DNA from: Maridesulfovibrio zosterae DSM 11974
Lineage (GTDB): Bacteria; Desulfobacterota; Desulfovibrionia; Desulfovibrionales; Desulfovibrionaceae
DNA length: 64,000 bases
Direction of reading: 5' to 3'
Assembly: GCF_000425265.1 (NCBI RefSeq)
Contig: NZ_AUDC01000012.1
Span: 1 to 64,000, forward strand
Positions 1 through 9,103 of this stretch are shown piece after piece. The translations under genes and the position numbers were made by a program. How positions within the stretch are numbered: the stretch's first letter is position 1; the number at the start of each line of letters is the position of its first letter. Under the pieces are notes generated by a model that saw nothing but the letters and a program-made list of their open reading frames with translations, did no database searches and was not told where the DNA came from.

Positions 1-497
1 AGATAGCCAGGATGGGCTGTTTCGATTTCCCCGCAAGCAATGTCGTCATCCTTTTTCCGTTCCAGAGCTTGAACCTGCGCTTCGGTAAGGACAATTCCTT
101 GCTCTGCTGAAATCTTTTCCAAAGCCTTCAGGCGGAGCTTGAAATTATGAAGACCGTGCCGCAGCCAAATAGATCTAATGCCGGACGGCGAGACAAAAAC
201 ACCTAATTTTCTTAGCTCGTTACTGGCTCTTGTTTGTCCATGAGCAGGAAAGTCAGTTGCGTAAACAAAGACTGCGTCTTCGATAGCCTGATCAACTCTA
301 TTTTTTAGGTTTGGCTTACGACGTGATTTATCAAAAAGAGCTTCGACTCCGCCTTCTTCCTTGGCTGACTGATACCGATAAAAAGTGTCACGAGAAAAGC
401 CCATCAACTTGCAAGCTCTCGAAACATTACCAAGCTCTTCAGCCAGATTTAACAGACCAATCTTGTGTTTTATGATGTTTTGATTGAAACTAGACAT
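1..497 (-). CDS. IS481-family transposase, N-terminal part (runs off the left edge)
   Basis: The minus strand is open from an ATG at 497 to the window edge, about 165 residues with no stop. An AAGGAG Shine-Dalgarno site lies just upstream. The protein opens with a helix-turn-helix region (residues about 10-45, including SRACKLMGFSRDTFYRY) and continues with a second DNA-binding segment typical of IS481-type DDE transposases. The catalytic DDE domain lies outside the window. The inserted element probably ends near 603-610, where an end-like sequence occurs. It appears to have truncated the gene fragment at 604-766. Family assignment is from recalled sequence character, not a search. Confidence 0.8.
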   Translation of the reverse strand, partial: MSSFNQNIIKHKIGLLNLAEELGNVSRACKLMGFSRDTFYRYQSAKEEGGVEALFDKSRRKPNLKNRVDQAIEDAVFVYATDFPAHGQTRASNELRKLGVFVSPSGIRSIWLRHGLHNFKLRLKALEKISAEQGIVLTEAQVQALERKKDDDIACGEIETAHPGY

Positions 498-578
498 GTG
501 GTTCTCCTTGGGCATGGTGCCCTGTTTTGATGGTTCGTTAGTATTCCCATCAAAAAGGAGAACCTCTTTTGTTTCAAG

Positions 579-603
579 AGGAAATGTCAGATCAAGTCGG
601 AAC
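579..603. repeat. IS-end-like sequence, left copy
   Basis: The 25 bases here match 3626-3650 in inverted orientation at 24 of 25 positions. The core read on the minus strand is GTTCCGACTTGATCTGACAT. It lies about 80 bases upstream of the transposase start, where a terminal inverted repeat of the IS would be expected. The exact element boundary (603 to about 610) is not certain. Confidence 0.6.
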
Positions 604-766
604 TAATACACTTAATTATTATAAAATGGCTGCAATAGCTGATCCTGAAAATAAAAGTGCCAGTAATTCTGTTTCGCGCGTAAGAAAAATGGTTGATGCC
701 TCTCTTAAAGTTCCAGATCCTCACAAAATAGATAATTACAAAATCGGACCCTATACGGAGAATTAG
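604..766 (+). pseudogene. 3' fragment of a gene truncated by the IS
   Basis: An open frame enters from the IS end and stops at 764-766, directly abutting the next start codon. The last ~46 residues (from MAAIADPENK to KIGPYTEN) look like a real protein C-terminus, and the frame upstream of 604 lies in IS sequence. The intact gene probably stood first in the operon with the two exported-protein genes that follow. The family is not recognised. An alternative is a short intact gene starting at the internal ATG at 626. Confidence 0.45.
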
Positions 767-2308
767 ATGCGTAAAAAATACTTTGCTTTCACAATTTTAC
801 TTGCATTAGCATGCATGTTTTCCGGCTGCACACCAAAGGTAAAAATTAAACTGCTTGCTCCAGGCGATATCAAAATATTAGGAGTCAGTAAAATTGCGGT
901 ATTGCCTTTCAACTCTATAACTTGCAACCTTAAAAACGGAAAATATACCGCAAACAAACGGGATTGCGAACTCGCCCGACGCTGTGTTGAAAGTGCTCTC
1001 TATAGTGAGCCTCATTTCCAGTTAGTTGATTTAGATCTGGAAAAGAATCTTGTTAAAATAGATCATAGTGCAAGACCTAAAAATCGTCTGAACGGTATAC
1101 TTTACGGAAAAGTATGGTGGCAGATTTCTGATGAATATGAAAATTATATGCCAACCAAAATACCACTATCAAAATGGGTTGTCCGGAAATATGTATGTGG
1201 CAAAACAGATAAAGGAAAACCAATTTATTGTAGAAAAACACTGACGACTCAGGTCAAAGATGAATTCTATAAATCACATTACAGAACAGTAACAGCAAGT
1301 TTGATGATGAGTTTATCAGTTTATAGACTCAGTTCCAAAGGACAAATTGAAAAAGTTGCACAGGTTTTTGAAATTGCTAAAAAACCGGCAATCATTAGTA
1401 ATGGTGACTTTTCCACAGATGTTGAACTTGTCGGATATAAAAAACATAAAGGCAGGTGCGTTACTTTAAATGCTAAGGAAGAAACCGTCGCGGCCAAAAA
1501 GACAGCAAGCCCCCCGGCTAAAGATGATGCGGCTAGTATTACAAACATTTTTGCCATTAACCTAAAGTCACTTTTCCCTTCATCTAAAAAAGCTGAAATG
1601 CCTCAACCAGCTGGAAAAGATCATAATCCCGATAATTACGGAAAGACCTACCTAGACAAAAAAGTAACCAATAAATGCAACAGTATCCCTGACAGGATTG
1701 GTATGAAAAATGATCTTGCAGACGCAATAGGCACACGCCTCAAGGGATTAATTCAACCTCATTCCGAAGAATTTGATATAGAAATGCACGGTCTCGACAA
1801 AAAAACACAGACAATGTTTATCACAGAATCTTTTAAAGGGTTGTCTAAATACCTAGCACTTAAAATTACCAATAAAGATGATGAACTTTCTAGAGAGCTT
1901 ATAGACTCCCTAGACTTTGAAGAAGTGACTAAAAAAATGCTCTTCAAAGAAATGAAGGCTGAATATGCTGAGGAGCAGGCCGAACTATCAGCCGAACAAA
2001 GAGTTCCATTTGTCCAGCCCGACCCTGCAGATTTAGCAAGCTCTGCAGACTCATACTTGGACAAACATATAGATGATATATACAATTTAGGGTTAGCATT
2101 TGAAAGTATTGGAGATTTTGAGCGTTCTATAGAAATATACCGCTTCGCTTTCAATAAATATGCAAATACAAATCAGGATTTTGCTGATGGCATAGGACGT
2201 TGCGCACTTGCTCTGGATATGAACGTCAGAAATAGTGAAGCTTACAAAGAAATTATAAAAAACCAAGAAAAAAATGAAATGGGACAGAGAGGCAACACAA
2301 ATGGTTAA
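767..2308 (+). CDS. Lipoprotein with CsgG-like start and C-terminal TPR-like repeat
   Basis: The protein has 513 residues with a lipoprotein signal peptide; the lipobox MFSGC places the lipidated Cys at residue 21. Following it, KIAVLPFNSI resembles the start of CsgG/LpoB-like periplasmic domains. The middle contains an Ala/Pro-rich linker (about residues 240-300). The C-terminal region (about 445-495, with YNLGLAFESIGDFERSIEIY) reads as one or two tetratricopeptide-like repeats. The start follows GGAG at a good distance and abuts the preceding stop. The next gene overlaps its end by 8 bases, so the two are translationally coupled. It is likely an envelope-assembly component; the exact role is unknown. 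Confidence 0.6.
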   Translation: MRKKYFAFTILLALACMFSGCTPKVKIKLLAPGDIKILGVSKIAVLPFNSITCNLKNGKYTANKRDCELARRCVESALYSEPHFQLVDLDLEKNLVKIDHSARPKNRLNGILYGKVWWQISDEYENYMPTKIPLSKWVVRKYVCGKTDKGKPIYCRKTLTTQVKDEFYKSHYRTVTASLMMSLSVYRLSSKGQIEKVAQVFEIAKKPAIISNGDFSTDVELVGYKKHKGRCVTLNAKEETVAAKKTASPPAKDDAASITNIFAINLKSLFPSSKKAEMPQPAGKDHNPDNYGKTYLDKKVTNKCNSIPDRIGMKNDLADAIGTRLKGLIQPHSEEFDIEMHGLDKKTQTMFITESFKGLSKYLALKITNKDDELSRELIDSLDFEEVTKKMLFKEMKAEYAEEQAELSAEQRVPFVQPDPADLASSADSYLDKHIDDIYNLGLAFESIGDFERSIEIYRFAFNKYANTNQDFADGIGRCALALDMNVRNSEAYKEIIKNQEKNEMGQRGNTNG

Positions 2309-3554
2309 CAACATTTTACAAAAATTAACCATACTTAGTGCGGTTCTCATCCTGATATTAACTGCTTCAATCGGAAACGCCTATGAGGACGTAGGCGTTT
2401 CAGTATCAATAAAAGGTAACGTCAATTATGCGAATAAAAAAAAGGCTAACCTCTTAGCTGAAAAACAAGCTATCATCAGCTACCTAAAAAGAATCAATCC
2501 GTCAGCAGTGAAAAAGGCGTGCGCCAAGCAGCTAGTTGACAGCAGAGCTCTTTTAATTAGAAACATCTCGCGCAAAAGTGTTTCTAAAATTGGTGATTAT
2601 ATGGAGGCTTCGTATGTTGTATGCATTGATGATAAAAAATTTAACAACAGGCTTGAAGAGCTAGGTTGCGATGCACAAACAGGAGTAACAAAAGTTACTA
2701 TTCTGATAATGGAAGAGCCTCCGACAAAAGCCAACATTTCAATGATTTTAAACCCGGAAGATTCTACAGGTGTTAGAAAACTGAGAGGTTTAGGACCATT
2801 TGCGGTATTCTATACATCATACCAGCGGTCAATCAGAGATACTATCATCAGTAAAGCAAATCAGGAAGGCATTAAACTCACAAGTCTGGATAAGTTTGAA
2901 GAATTCCAGAAAATGAAACGGTCAAATGATGACCCGTTGGTTGGAGTTTACTTTGATGTTGACTCCGAAGATTTTGTTATAAATAAGAGCCTGCTTAAAT
3001 TTGTTCGCTCAAGATTTGCTGCGCAAACTACAATTGTTCTTTATTACAGAATTAAATCTTTATACTTTGATCAGGTTACGCGAGAACTGAAGGCAGATAT
3101 AGCCATTTCATTATATAATCTAAATTCGGGAGAAACTAAATCTGTAGGAAGTCAGGACTTTATGGTGATTGTACCTGAAGGACAAGCTAGCGTGGCTATT
3201 CGCGATGGATTAGCTGAAGTAGCTTCCAATGCGGCATCCTTGCTCATGAATAAAGCCAAAGAACAAATACGAAGAATTATAACTACAACTCAAATACCGA
3301 AGACACAGCCTGTTATTGTAACGGTGCATCTCAATTCAAAGCGAACAATGTATAAAGTTAAAAAAAATCTTAAGCCTGACATGATCAGTCATTCTGAAAT
3401 AAAAGACGGCAGCCTTATTTTAAATTTGGCCAAAGGTATTCAGGCAGACGACTTCGTATACGGAGAACTTCTAGACGTACTCGAAGGAATGGGAATAAAA
3501 ATTCCTGAAAGCAATATTCGCTTAAACGGACAAGAAGTCATTATTCAGCAGTAA
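2301..3554 (+). CDS. Exported protein of unknown function, LPP20/FlgT-like
   Basis: The ATG at 2301 is preferred over the upstream in-frame ATG at 2274 because it is preceded by GAGAGG and begins a clean signal peptide that ends near NAYEDV. The mature protein of about 390 residues begins with a stretch (GNVNYANKKKANLLAEKQAI) resembling the Ala-rich helix of LPP20/FlgT-type domains. The rest shows no motif I can name. It overlaps the upstream lipoprotein gene by 8 bases, so the pair likely act together in the periplasm or outer membrane. A long hairpin follows the stop. Confidence 0.5.
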   Translation: MVNNILQKLTILSAVLILILTASIGNAYEDVGVSVSIKGNVNYANKKKANLLAEKQAIISYLKRINPSAVKKACAKQLVDSRALLIRNISRKSVSKIGDYMEASYVVCIDDKKFNNRLEELGCDAQTGVTKVTILIMEEPPTKANISMILNPEDSTGVRKLRGLGPFAVFYTSYQRSIRDTIISKANQEGIKLTSLDKFEEFQKMKRSNDDPLVGVYFDVDSEDFVINKSLLKFVRSRFAAQTTIVLYYRIKSLYFDQVTRELKADIAISLYNLNSGETKSVGSQDFMVIVPEGQASVAIRDGLAEVASNAASLLMNKAKEQIRRIITTTQIPKTQPVIVTVHLNSKRTMYKVKKNLKPDMISHSEIKDGSLILNLAKGIQADDFVYGELLDVLEGMGIKIPESNIRLNGQEVIIQQ

Positions 3555-3565
3555 GTTAGATTTAA

Positions 3566-3612
3566 GCATACTTTTTTCATATCGGCAGTGTTTCGATATG
3601 GAAAAAGTATGC
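3566..3612 (+). terminator. Long hairpin after the exported-protein operon
   Basis: Two 19-base arms (3566-3584 and 3594-3612) pair with one G-U and enclose a 9-base loop. No T-tract follows, so it may act as a weak terminator or mRNA 3' end structure. It sits only 14 bases before an IS-end-like sequence. Confidence 0.5.
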
Positions 3613-3625
3613 TTCCACTATATTC

Positions 3626-3650
3626 GTTCCGACTTGATCTGAAATTTCCT
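3626..3650. repeat. IS-end-like sequence, right copy (solo)
   Basis: This is an inverted copy of 579-603 with 24 of 25 bases identical. No transposase lies beside it. The sequence after it (from about 3656) is immediately the leader of the DUF6573 module, lacking that gene's coding part. An IS end appears to have replaced the coding sequence. Confidence 0.6.
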
Positions 3651-3655
3651 GGTAA

Positions 3656-3790
3656 AGCACCATCAGCAAATCTCCTTCAATTTCATATTGTTAAATAATC
3701 ATGAAAATTGAAGGTTATCCTGTTTGATGTGGGCACGGGGGTGGGTTGATTTTTTTGATGATTCTGGGGAGCATGTAGTGTGGACGCATT
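3656..3790. repeat. DUF6573-module leader, copy 0 (gene body missing)
   Basis: This segment matches the leaders at 5121-5250 and 20411-20571. It has the same SD-containing palindrome (arms 3674-3683 and 3705-3714) and the same distal block ending GATGATTCTGGGGA. Only the start-codon vicinity of the DUF6573 gene remains on its left, cut at the solo IS end. No plus-strand cargo follows; a minus-strand binding-protein gene lies there instead. Confidence 0.7.
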
Positions 3791-3846
3791 GCTGGTTGTG
3801 TTGGAAACAAAACAGGTGACACAAAAAATCTAGAACATCTGTATAA

Positions 3847-4683
3847 CTAAGGATGATTAATAATATATTCTGGCAGAACTTGGTCCGGCCTTCCGTTATC
3901 TGGTAAGTCGCTACATCCACCTCCGTCTTTACTAAACTCATGCATAACCTGATATAAATATTTCTTAATTTCACCTTCAGCATTCATCTGCCTTAAGACC
4001 TTCGCCAGTTCGGGAGCAATGCTGGCATGACTCTTATGTAGGTACGGATACGTGAATGACTGTTCTAAAATACCCGCTTTTATAATTCCTGAATTTTTAA
4101 ATTCTTGAGAATTTAATATGCCTAGAATGGTTATCTCGTCATTCACAAAGATGTCGGTCCGATTAGCTATAAGTTTTCTTAATCCCAAGAAAGGCGACGG
4201 TATAACAGATATGTTTTCAGCTTTTACAACTTTCGGTAACTTTTCCTTAGCAATATGATAACCCAGAACATAATCAACACGATACGGGGTATTCAACAGA
4301 CTCTCCCACCCATTTACAGAAATTTCCGGATCAATAGCGTAAGCTACTACCCGGAATACAACAATAGGCTCTTCCACACGGACAAGGTTCTTATAAGTCT
4401 CGCCATATTGAATATTTCTGGAAGGTTCGCCGTCAACTTTGCCGGAATTAGCCATTAAGCTAGATCGTTTGGCAGGAAAAACATTATATCGAAACTCCTT
4501 CCCTAAACGACGAAATGCTTCAGTGTAAATAAGTTCAGCCAGCCTCCAGCCTGGATGCTTAGAAGGCTCCATAGCAAATGCCATTGTGAACGACTCCCTA
4601 GCAACGGCAATCTGTCTCATCAAAGGCATGAACATCAAAAAAAACAACAGGAACATGTAAAAAATAAAATGTTTCATATACAT
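3847..4683 (-). CDS. Periplasmic solute-binding protein (SBP_bac_3-like)
   Basis: The protein has about 278 residues with an N-terminal hydrophobic signal segment ending near QIAVA. The remainder reads as a type-II periplasmic binding fold: an early EPSKHPGWRLAELIYTEAFRR segment, central YRVDYVLGYHIA, and a late ANRTDIFVNDEITILGIL segment. Stand-alone proteins of this family bind amino acids or act as sensory domains. No permease or ATPase lies beside it. The ATG at 4683 follows AAGG at five bases; in-frame GTG (4689) and ATG (4677) are alternatives. It lies between two copies of the DUF6573 module, opposite to the cargo orientation. Confidence 0.6.
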   Translation of the reverse strand: MYMKHFIFYMFLLFFLMFMPLMRQIAVARESFTMAFAMEPSKHPGWRLAELIYTEAFRRLGKEFRYNVFPAKRSSLMANSGKVDGEPSRNIQYGETYKNLVRVEEPIVVFRVVAYAIDPEISVNGWESLLNTPYRVDYVLGYHIAKEKLPKVVKAENISVIPSPFLGLRKLIANRTDIFVNDEITILGILNSQEFKNSGIIKAGILEQSFTYPYLHKSHASIAPELAKVLRQMNAEGEIKKYLYQVMHEFSKDGGGCSDLPDNGRPDQVLPEYIINHP

Positions 4684-4902
4684 TACCACCTTCAGTTCTG
4701 TATTAAAGTTAGCACATCAGGTATGTATGGGCAAACAAAAGAGCAATATACTTTAATACTCAACTTTTAAAGCTAGTTTTATAATCTTAATAACAACACG
4801 CTTACTTAGATAAAGAGTTTTCAATTGAAAAGTCCTTACTTCCTCGACAATCTGCTCTCTTCCAGCTACATCTGCATCGCCAACAAACACATCATAAACA
4901 AA

Positions 4903-5124
4903 TTAATAGAACCGCCCAGTAACACTAACACTCTGCCCTTCGCCTTCAAGTCCTTTCGGTGGAGTGATGTATCTTTCATAAAGGTTCAGAGAGACAGCCA
5001 CTGGTACCTTGAATCCGGTTTCCTTGGCCTGTTCGGTCACATCTATTAAATTTCCGTCTTCGAGTGCCTGCTTAAGGGTATAGGAAAAGATTACGTTGAA
5101 CAGTGGATCGCAGTTAATTACCAT
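4903..5124 (-). CDS. DUF6573-like protein, copy 1 (truncated)
   Basis: The protein has 73 residues and begins DPLFNVIFSYTLKQALEDGN, the N-terminal signature I associate with DUF6573 (a small family in phages, plasmids and islands). It ends shortly after EGEGQS, where the family would normally continue with a Gly-Arg-Leu segment and a C-terminal half. The ATG at 5124 follows GGAG and is conserved in position among the copies. The N-terminus is nearly identical to copies at 12947, 18219 (broken) and 20414. Function is unknown; only the first half survives. It is divergent from the Hachiman genes. Confidence 0.6.
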   Translation of the reverse strand: MVINCDPLFNVIFSYTLKQALEDGNLIDVTEQAKETGFKVPVAVSLNLYERYITPPKGLEGEGQSVSVTGRFY

Positions 5125-5250
5125 CAGCAAATCTCCTTCAATTTCATATTGTTAAATAACTCTGAAAATTGAAGGTTATCCTGATTGGTTTGATTTGGTC
5201 ACTGGGGTGGGTTGATTATATTTTGATTTTTTTGATGATTCTGGGGATCA
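5121..5250. repeat. DUF6573-module leader, copy 1
   Basis: Copy of the conserved leader. An inverted repeat of CCTTCAATTT (5135-5144) and AAATTGAAGG (5166-5175) covers the Shine-Dalgarno of the minus-strand gene. A distal GTCACTGGGG/GGTTGATT/GATTCTGGGGATCAG block follows. Similarity ends near 5250, ahead of the Hachiman operon. Confidence 0.75.
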
Positions 5251-5396
5251 GATGTGTGGGGTTGTTTAGTAAACCAACAAAACAGCCTATTACTAAGATA
5301 ATTCCACCACACATTGTATATACGCATTTCCTTATTTAGAGCCAGTTACTTTCTAGTCATTGTCGGCACATTATGATATTCAATCCAATCGCACGG

Positions 5397-5425
5397 CTCA
5401 ACATAGTTAACTATGCTAATATAAT
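5397..5425 (+). promoter_or_regulatory. Candidate hamAB promoter with a perfect 14-bp palindrome in the spacer
   Basis: TATAAT at 5420-5425 forms a consensus -10. The perfect palindrome CATAGTTAACTATG (5402-5415) lies directly upstream, between it and the expected -35 position, which is poor. This layout fits an operator occluding the promoter. No regulator gene is adjacent. Confidence 0.45.
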
Positions 5426-5472
5426 TTGATTTTTTTGCGTTAAAGAAGAGTCAGCAATGCAGGTGGAGCTAA

Positions 5473-5553
5473 ATGGTCAATGGTCATAATTTGTTTGATT
5501 CAGTAGAAACAGATTGCGAGTATAAAGAATATTTTATGCCGAAAGAGGTTTAA
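5473..5553 (+). CDS. Possible 26-residue leader peptide upstream of hamA
   Basis: An ATG preceded by AGGTGGAG opens a 26-codon frame whose stop lies five bases before the hamA start. Coding status is unproven. It could be a small translated leader that couples ribosomes to hamA, whose own Shine-Dalgarno (AAAGAGG) lies inside this frame. Confidence 0.3.
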   Translation: MVNGHNLFDSVETDCEYKEYFMPKEV

Positions 5554-5558
5554 ATAAG

Positions 5559-6458
5559 ATGCCGATAGACGAAGATAAAATAGAACAACTGTTATCTCAC
5601 ACAGAATCATTCATGAATCATGTTTACTGGGTTCAACAAGAATTTCCAATTCAACCGAGTAAAAACCATTGCGGAGTTGCAATTAATTTCAATGACATAA
5701 ATGAACGTCGTTATGACTTTCTTTCAGAACTTCAAAAAACGGTTACAAGTTGGGTCTATAGCAATGCAGTAAAAAATAGAATCTTCCAAGAAAGACTTGC
5801 TAACAGCAGCGACCTTGGCAATGCAAGTGAACATTTAAGCTCTTTAGCACGTCGAAAATTTAGAACAGGATATCCACAGGGACAATTTGGAGAACTATTA
5901 TTATTCAACTTTATTCAGTATTTTTTTAAAGCTCCTCCATTGCTTCGTAAGATGCCTCTAGCCACTTCAAGTTCACATGAAAGATTTGGTGCAGATGCAA
6001 TACATTACTGTAAAAATGAAACTCAAAACATCATAATTTTAGGCGAGTCTAAATGCTATAAAAGTAAATATAAATTCGCGACTGCCTTTAAGGTTTCTCT
6101 ATCAAGTCTTGTTGATGCTTTTAATTCACTAGACTCAGAGCTAGACCTATACACATATGATGACTTTATAGATGAATCTCTTCAAGATGTGGCAAAAAGC
6201 TATAAAGACGGACAACTCAATAACGTCAGATATGAACTTGTATGCTTAATCGCGTATAATGAAACACGATCTCTAGCACTTGAATCTGAAGATCAAATCA
6301 AAAGTGAAATCATGCAAATCATTACAGACAGATGCACCAACATCGAAGCAGAACTTTTCGAAGGCTTTAAACATGGGGTTTTAAATCGGATGAATTACAT
6401 TTTATTCCCGATTTGGGATTTGGACAAACTGCTAAGTGACTTTGATTCTGGACGGTAA
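5559..6458 (+). CDS. hamA: Hachiman anti-phage protein HamA (DUF1837 nuclease)
   Basis: The protein has 299 residues. A PD-(D/E)XK-like core is visible: Glu in GQFGELLLF (about residue 110), Asp in RFGADAIHY (about 145) and the GESK motif (about 162-165) after a hydrophobic strand. This matches the DUF1837 domain of HamA, the nuclease effector of the Hachiman defence system. In characterised systems HamA and the helicase HamB form a complex that is activated by damaged or invading DNA. The next gene begins three bases after the stop and encodes the expected helicase. The DNA is visibly AT-rich. Assignment comes from motif plus partner. Confidence 0.88.
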   Translation: MPIDEDKIEQLLSHTESFMNHVYWVQQEFPIQPSKNHCGVAINFNDINERRYDFLSELQKTVTSWVYSNAVKNRIFQERLANSSDLGNASEHLSSLARRKFRTGYPQGQFGELLLFNFIQYFFKAPPLLRKMPLATSSSHERFGADAIHYCKNETQNIIILGESKCYKSKYKFATAFKVSLSSLVDAFNSLDSELDLYTYDDFIDESLQDVAKSYKDGQLNNVRYELVCLIAYNETRSLALESEDQIKSEIMQIITDRCTNIEAELFEGFKHGVLNRMNYILFPIWDLDKLLSDFDSGR

Positions 6459-6461
6459 GTT

Positions 6462-8966
6462 ATGACAAAAGATGAAACATTTGAAACCATCGTCAGACTA
6501 CTAGAACATGAACATAAAGCCATTGCTTATAAGTTAGGAGTGATAGCCTCACCTCCTGAACCAATCCCATATGACCTAATCAAGAAATCAATCGCCATTG
6601 CAGACCGCTTGTCCCGTAGAAATAGCGATAGACTCAAACAAATTGTTTTAACGATTTGTGCTTTGCTATGGACATACTGTAACGAGAGTTGCTCTGGACT
6701 GTCAGAAACCCTAATCCTTTTCCTCTCAAGAATAGGATTTTCTCCTTCAAGTGGGATGGTTGATCCGGGTTATGAAGGTGAAACATATTCTGCACAACAA
6801 AGTATTATTAACCAGCACGCCATCATGCTCCATCAACTTCGGTGTGAAGTGGAAATTGGTGAACAAAAGTTTGTTTTGACTGAATTCCAAAAAGAATTTT
6901 GGAAAGCCCTTGATACGTACAAACTTGTAGGTATTTCGGCACCAACTTCAGCAGGAAAATCTTACGCTATTCTACTAAAATGCATTGACTTATTAATTAA
7001 TAAATCAGGAATTGTAATCTACATTGTACCCACATTAAGTCTGGTTGCTCAAGTTTCTGCTGATTTTAGGGATAAATTAGACTTCTTCGGATTGCACGAT
7101 TATCCGATTTTAACAACCTATAATGACCAACACCAACCTTCCAAAGCAATTTATGTTTTAACTCAAGAAAAAGCAGTTGCAGCGTTCGCCCAAAATGAAG
7201 TTCCTTTTTCTGAGGTTAGAATATTTGTTGTAGATGAAATTCAAAATATTGAGCGAGTTGGAAATGAAGGAGACGTAAGATCAAAAATTTTATTTGATGC
7301 GATAACTGAAATAAGATTTTCATGTAATCCCGACTATGTCGTCATCTCTGGACCTAGAGTCGAAGGATTAGGACATCTTGGTATTGATCTATTCGGGATT
7401 GAGGCGGATGAACAGGAAGCAAAAAGCTCTCCTGTTGCAAGTGTTACGTATGCATTTGCTGAAAAGAATGGATCATATATTTTCAAACAATATCACGAAT
7501 TACTACATATTCCAAATGAGTTACACATTGAAAATGACCAACTGGTAAAAGGATTTGGCCAAAAAAGGTATACAGATAATTTCCATGGCTATTTAAACGA
7601 AGTCCTAGACCGCCTTGGCAAAGAATCGAAAAACATTGTTTTCGCACCGACAGCGCAACAAGCGAGAAAGACTGCAATTGCCATTGCAACTGGAGACAAT
7701 CCACCATTAAACGGAAATATAAACTCCCTTGTGGATTATATCAAAAAAACTGTCCACCCACTATACGACTTAGCCTACACGGTAAGTAGGGGAATCGCAT
7801 TTCATCATGGTCAGATGCCATTACATGTTCGTAGAACAATCGAATCTGCCGTATGCGATAAAATGATTTCAAATGTTGTTTGCACTACAACTTTAATGCA
7901 AGGAGTAAATCTCCCAGCACAAAATGTAATTATTCGTTCACCCAATTTATTTATTGCTCAAAGAGATGGAGCAACAAAATTAACCAACTACGAACTTGCA
8001 AATCTTCGGGGCCGAGCAGGACGTTTGCTTAAGGATTTTATTGGTAGGACCTTTATTCTGGATGAGACATTTTTTTCACAACCGGAAGATCAATACGATC
8101 TTCTTCAGGACGAAAGCAAAGAAGTTTCTGCTGGATACTCCGACAAATTTGATTTGGCAGAAATTGATATCTGTAACAGTCTCCGCAATTGTGAGCCATA
8201 TTCAGACACCGACTTTCAGCATAATTTTCTTTTAACATATATCAGGCATGGAATTGTCCGCTATAAGGAAATGGCACCCTATAGATTTAAGCAAATTGGG
8301 ATTGAAATTGATCCTGAAACGTATGCAAAAGCTGTAACAGATTTATCTTCTTTAACAATTTCTCCTGAAATCTGTCTCAAAAATCGCTATTGGGACCCTC
8401 TAGATTTGCAGGAAATAGCCTCAAAAATTTCAAAAATTTCTCTTCCTATAAATTTACATGATAAAAATGCAGCCAAAGACTTATGCAATGTATTAAAATT
8501 CATGAAATATAATTTCACGCACTATTGTGAGCGTTATTATGACCTTCCACCAGACAATGTTATTTTTGTACATAGTATTAACGCTATTGAATGGGCAAGA
8601 GAGACACCACTATATAACATTTTATCTACAGAATATCATTCAGACGCAGATAAAATTGACAATACAATTAAAACTATATTGACAAAAATATCTTATGATA
8701 TCCCAGCACTACTTAAACCTCTATATGACATTAAATTTGGAGACTCTCCTTTTTTAAGAGCAATCGAATGTGGTGCATATCGTCCTGTAACTAGATTCTT
8801 GATTGAAAATAATGTCCCACGCGACACAGCTATCAGCCTGACTGACAATTTTTTTTCAGATGTTAAGGATGAATTTAACCCCTTACAATTAAAAAACTTT
8901 TTACTGATAAATAAAAAAGACATTCCACACTGGGAATTTGTTCAGCTTAAAGGCTTTCTATATTAA
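6462..8966 (+). CDS. hamB: Hachiman anti-phage helicase HamB
   Basis: An 834-residue superfamily-2 helicase. The Walker A motif APTSAGKS is near residue 160, the DExx-type Walker B VVDEIQNIE near 256, a Ser-Gly-Pro motif III near 295, TLMQGVNLPAQNVI near 480, and motif VI LRGRAGR near 516. The C-terminal 300 residues have no named domain here. Size and order after hamA match HamB, the sensor/translocase partner of the HamA nuclease. It lies between a DUF6573-module leader and a conserved 3' module, so the two genes are the cargo of one unit. Confidence 0.88.
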   Translation: MTKDETFETIVRLLEHEHKAIAYKLGVIASPPEPIPYDLIKKSIAIADRLSRRNSDRLKQIVLTICALLWTYCNESCSGLSETLILFLSRIGFSPSSGMVDPGYEGETYSAQQSIINQHAIMLHQLRCEVEIGEQKFVLTEFQKEFWKALDTYKLVGISAPTSAGKSYAILLKCIDLLINKSGIVIYIVPTLSLVAQVSADFRDKLDFFGLHDYPILTTYNDQHQPSKAIYVLTQEKAVAAFAQNEVPFSEVRIFVVDEIQNIERVGNEGDVRSKILFDAITEIRFSCNPDYVVISGPRVEGLGHLGIDLFGIEADEQEAKSSPVASVTYAFAEKNGSYIFKQYHELLHIPNELHIENDQLVKGFGQKRYTDNFHGYLNEVLDRLGKESKNIVFAPTAQQARKTAIAIATGDNPPLNGNINSLVDYIKKTVHPLYDLAYTVSRGIAFHHGQMPLHVRRTIESAVCDKMISNVVCTTTLMQGVNLPAQNVIIRSPNLFIAQRDGATKLTNYELANLRGRAGRLLKDFIGRTFILDETFFSQPEDQYDLLQDESKEVSAGYSDKFDLAEIDICNSLRNCEPYSDTDFQHNFLLTYIRHGIVRYKEMAPYRFKQIGIEIDPETYAKAVTDLSSLTISPEICLKNRYWDPLDLQEIASKISKISLPINLHDKNAAKDLCNVLKFMKYNFTHYCERYYDLPPDNVIFVHSINAIEWARETPLYNILSTEYHSDADKIDNTIKTILTKISYDIPALLKPLYDIKFGDSPFLRAIECGAYRPVTRFLIENNVPRDTAISLTDNFFSDVKDEFNPLQLKNFLLINKKDIPHWEFVQLKGFLY

Positions 8967-8998
8967 CAATCACAAGAACACTCACCCACCCCCGATTA

Positions 8999-9082
8999 AC
9001 ACCAAAGGTTGGCAGCACCCCAAAAAATACCGCAAATAAACGCAAAAAAGGGCTAACTCTGAAAATGAGTTAGCCCTTTAAT
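8999..9082 (+). repeat. 3' module of unit 1 with terminator
   Basis: The 22 bases 8999-9020 (ending GGTTGGCAGCACCC) recur exactly at 12455-12476. Downstream a hairpin pairs GGGCTAACTC (9050-9059) with GAGTTAGCCC (9067-9076), followed by TTTAAT, making an intrinsic terminator for hamAB. Related hairpins lie in the same position after the other cargos and next to the intact tRNA. Confidence 0.75.
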
Positions 9083-9103
9083 ATTATACTAGTTTTGTAC
9101 TAG

